Source: Epiperipatus broadwayi
Taxonomy: Eukaryota; Onychophora; Udeonychophora; Euonychophora; Peripatidae
NCBI GenBank assembly: GCA_028023455.1
Contig: JAQFVV010006294.1
Coordinates: 3,687,001-3,751,000, forward strand
Reading direction: 5' to 3'
DNA: 64,000 nt
This document shows positions 60,501-64,000 of this stretch, one piece after another (position 1 is the stretch's first letter; every line of letters starts with the position of its first letter). Position numbers and translations under genes: made by a program. Under the pieces are notes generated by a model. The model saw only the letters and a list, made by a program, of their open reading frames with translations, did not search any database and was not told the origin of the DNA.

Positions 60501-63500
60501 GTAACATCATTACTATTAATGACTGTTCCATATTTACTTACAATTTTTTTGATTTGCCTTGAACCTATCTTCATGACATATGTTATTAAATTTCTTCATA
60601 TGTTCAAAATAAACTTCCCTTCAGAAAATGTTTTTGAATTTCTGCATTTTTTTTTTTTTTTTTTTGCAGTAACTTATTGTCACACAATATATCTGACTTG
60701 TTACATTTTCATTTACCATTGTCAAACTTCCACCACTCACAACTTTGACGCCATCCATTTCAGATAAATACAATAATGATTATTACTAATCATTTTCGAA
60801 ACTAGAGATTATCTAACTTGTTTGCACTTTTTATAAAACATAACAGCTACTTGATGAAGCTCCTTTTGAAATTTTCTATTTTAATATTTCTTTTTCCCCT
60901 AATAATTTTGTTATAGTCAGAATGTTTGATAAATAATGTCTCTTAATAATGTGTTGTTTTTTTAAGTGAAATACTCCAAATATATCATGCTTATTTATTT
61001 ACTATTTCTTTCTATAAGAAAAATATGCTTTGATCCTTTTTTTTTTTTTCAAATGTCTGTGTGATTTTCTTTGCTATTTCTTTTTTAATCTTACTCTATG
61101 TAGCCATTTTAATAAATAAAATAAAAAGGTAAATGCAAAATAATAATAAAATGAGTTCATTATATAAACAAAATGTTCTTAGTATTGTAGATTAAATTTG
61201 TAGACATATAAAACACACAATATAGATAGTTTGTTAGAATATTGCACTTCTGATAGAATGAAATAAAATTATTGTAAAGTTTTTGGAGAGAAAAAAAGAT
61301 ATAGTTGAGGAAATAAATATGTTATTTTACTTAACTCTTAATTTAATATTTGTACTGCATTATGTGCATGTTTAAATAGAAGTTTTACACAAGCCCATTT
61401 TTTATAAGTTTGTGAAAATGTCTGAGGGGGAGGCAGATTGAGAGCTTTCGAGGACTGGACTAAATAAATTAATAGAAAAAAATAAATATTAACTGTTTTA
61501 ATTTAAAACTACAGATACATTACCATTAAATCATTATCAAAATTTTGGCAGTTTTTCAATTCTAACAAAATTGTGAGGCCTAAAAAAAAAAAAAAAAAAA
61601 AAATTACAATTTATTTAAAAATATTTTTAATTTTTAAAAAAAAATGCATTCAATAAATTTATGATTATGAGTAGTCCCATATTTTTTTGTTTTGGATATT
61701 TAATCTATCTGTTTTCATTTATTCAAGATTTACATTTTTTCTTAGAAAATAAAAATTGTTTTTTTAAAAATAAAAAAATATTCTATACATGTTTTAGAGT
61801 AAATGAGCTTTTAAAGCCTAGAAAATGATGATTATCTTAATGGAATTTAAAAACTAATTAACTTTAATTGTTAAATCTTACACAATATTAGCATTAATAA
61901 TCTATTTAATTTGATATTTTTATTTTTTCTTAGAAATAGCAATAAAAAACCTAATCATTGACTTTTTTAAAAAAAAAACAATATTTAATGAATTGATTTT
62001 ATAAACATATTAACTTTATTTGTTAAACTTAAACAAGAAAAAAAAACAACAAATAAAATGTTCTGTATTTTAAGCAATAATATATATACATATGTACACT
62101 TGTTCAAATAATAATTGTTTTCTTCTACCCCAGTTTTCATTGTTATATTTAACTTAAAATAAATAAAAGCATGAGGTGTCCATAAATTAATTAATCCACT
62201 CATTATTTCTAATGCATTACTCACTAAATTAAATAAAAGCATTTTTTATAAAATACTATACATTTTGTTTTTTAATATTCAGATATTTTACAATGGAATT
62301 TTTATAACTATTGTACTCTTATTCAAATTTAAAAACTGAGAATTAAACAATGTTATTGTATTTTCCGTATTTGAAATGAACTTTGAGCACATTTAATACA
62401 GATTACAATATTTTTGTGTTTATGAATCAAGAGAAATTAAGATTCCATCCTTCATTTCTTTCTTTTTAGTTAACTTGAAACACTTTTTAGTAAATTAGTC
62501 ATTATTCACTGAAAGTGTATTTTTTTTTAAAATATACTACCATCTTCTATTGCAGATCATTGAAAACTTATTAAACCTATACCAACATGGTTTGAAATTC
62601 AGCCCACCAACAAACTAACTGGTTGAACAACTCTAAAATATTGCATTGTCATAGATACCTAACACATATACAAAATTTAAAGAAAATCCATTCATTAGAA
62701 ATATGGCAAAAATCAAATACAGGATTTGACCCAATAAATGAACAGAATTTCTAACTTACATAAAAGCATTTACTAAAGTGGAATGAATAAAAATCAATAA
62801 ATCTTTTTAAAAAAATTCTATTATTTTATTATACTACATTGATATTAAAATATTTTAAATAATATGTATACAATATTGTAAATATTATTAAATTTAAATT
62901 ACTTGGCAGTATACAATGCTCATTAATAATGAGGGAATAGATGAGAAACTAATATATTTTTGAATATATGCATTTTATTTTTAAAAGTTTAATAAAATAT
63001 ATTTTTAAAGTAACAAAAAAAAAGACAAGAGAGAATATATCTTGAATTTGAAATCATATAGCAAAACACGGAAGGTGAAAACCAGTGCAATAAAATATAA
63101 GCATTTATGAAATGTTGCTGATAAAGACCTGAGAATAACAAACCCAAGAAAAATGAACAAAAGGATACTTGATTATAATAAACCCAAACTTTTGTTTGAA
63201 ATATATGTGATCATATTTGAATTTTCTTATTTTGGCCAAAATATGAGGTGATATAATTTATTGAAAAAGTATGCAATGATTGGAAAATTTGATGATGAAA
63301 GAAGAGGACAATTACCAGAAGTAAGGTAGATGAACTCCATTATCTCACTATAAAGAATGTGCCTTTATGCAGCATAAAAAACCAAGCAAGTGATGGTACA
63401 ATGTAATTCATATATTCATCAGCAATCTGTATTAATATTGACATCTAACAATAATCATCGTTTCCAAACATTAGCAATCTATTATAGTATGAAGATCTTT

Positions 63501-63590
63501 TCAAATTTTAATCCATTTTCTTTTATACACATTCATATGTGATCTCTTTCTGAGTCTTTTGCAATTTCTTGGAATCAGATTTTAAATTGT

Positions 63591-63875
63591 CCTTCCATTG
63601 TCACCTATTTTAGAAGCATGTCCAAACCAAGTCCATATCATATAAATCTTTAGTAAAGTTTCAGAGAATGGATAATTTCTTAAGAGTCACCATGTTGTCA
63701 GTGATTGCCTTTTCATAGATTACAAATCCAAAAACAAAGTAGCAATTCTTACATATTGGAGCTTTCTATAATTTCTTATGATTCTTCTTATGTGATCTAT
63801 TGTGTTATAATCACATTTAAATTCATCTCGCTCTTTTTGGTTAGTTCGAGTCCAAAGTTCTACATAGTCAAATAG
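63591..63875 (-). mobile_element. Possible remnant of a non-LTR retrotransposon reverse transcriptase
   Basis: On the minus strand, 63875-63849 reads LFDYVELWT, continuing to RTNQKERDEFKCDYNTIDHI, which resembles the LLYGxETWTxTxxxExxL segment found near the end of RTE/jockey-type reverse transcriptases. About 80 codons further, 63635-63591 reads WTWFGHASKIGDNGR, like the usual RWxGHVxRMxDxR segment. A stop lies between them, so any element is dead. Identification rests only on these two short resemblances. Confidence 0.3.
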
Positions 63876-64000
63876 TAAATGACTGCTGGAAAGTTGCATT
63901 GAGTCCTAAGATCTAGGTGTAGTATTCTCAGATCCATGGTTCCTTACTGATGAAAGCTAGTCTGAGTAGATCTTACATTAAGGATTTTATGTACAAACCT

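Larger units (their letters stand above)
59261..64000. other. AT-rich 3' UTR/intergenic sequence without supported genes
   Basis: Stops are frequent in all frames. The longest frames (for example 60519-60767 and 61985-62242) are Phe/Tyr/Leu-rich translations of T-rich DNA with no family resemblance. Long homopolymers are present (T19 at 60647-60665, A22 at 61582-61603). No exon continuing the gene and no start of another gene is seen. Two weak transposon traces are listed separately. Confidence 0.7.

Noticed and set aside
59177-64000. Small frames in the right flank (60519-60767, 61985-62242)
   Set aside because: Low-complexity Phe/Leu/Tyr/Asn translations of AT-rich DNA with no homology I recognise and no gene-like signals.

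Overview
The window is nuclear DNA of an animal. It is strongly AT-rich, with GAA/AAA/ATT-type codon use and classic GT..AG introns with T-rich tails. The gene type and intron style suggest an arthropod, possibly a chelicerate, but nothing here fixes the lineage.

Essentially everything that can be supported is the 3' part of one plus-strand gene. Seven exons can be read: 1-45150 (open at the left edge), 45616-45717, 46155-46208, 46334-46375, 46740-50456, 51899-58582 and 59082-59176. Every intron is phase 1. Joining the exons gives one unbroken frame of 18,613 residues ending at TGA 59174-59176, so the window alone encodes roughly 2 MDa of protein. The array and tails are acidic. The tail repeatedly carries a motif of the type EEQF-x-D-x-x-G-x-x-x-x-K-K-I-I, which resembles the C-terminal regulatory tail of ankyrins downstream of the death domain. 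My best call is the giant-exon region of an Ank2/unc-44-type axonal ankyrin (moderate confidence). The ankyrin repeats, ZU5/UPA and death domains would lie to the left, outside the window.

The first exon is the remarkable part. From 1 to about 41100 it is a tandem array of 38 in-frame units of about 350 residues each. These are organised as a three-unit higher-order repeat (A-B-C, about 3165 bp), with two four-unit versions (A-B-B'-C), two chimeric A/B units near the left end, and a divergent tail at the right end. A non-repetitive acidic Ser-rich segment (41100-45150) follows. Two smaller giant exons (3.7 and 6.7 kb) carry their own short repeats, and three short exons lie between the first two big ones.

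From 59177 to the right edge I see only AT-rich non-coding sequence, with a probable 3' end just after the stop and weak traces of decayed transposons at about 60276-60500 and 63591-63875. There are no RNA genes, CRISPR arrays or prokaryotic features. The many long antisense frames opposite the array are by-products of its biased codons.
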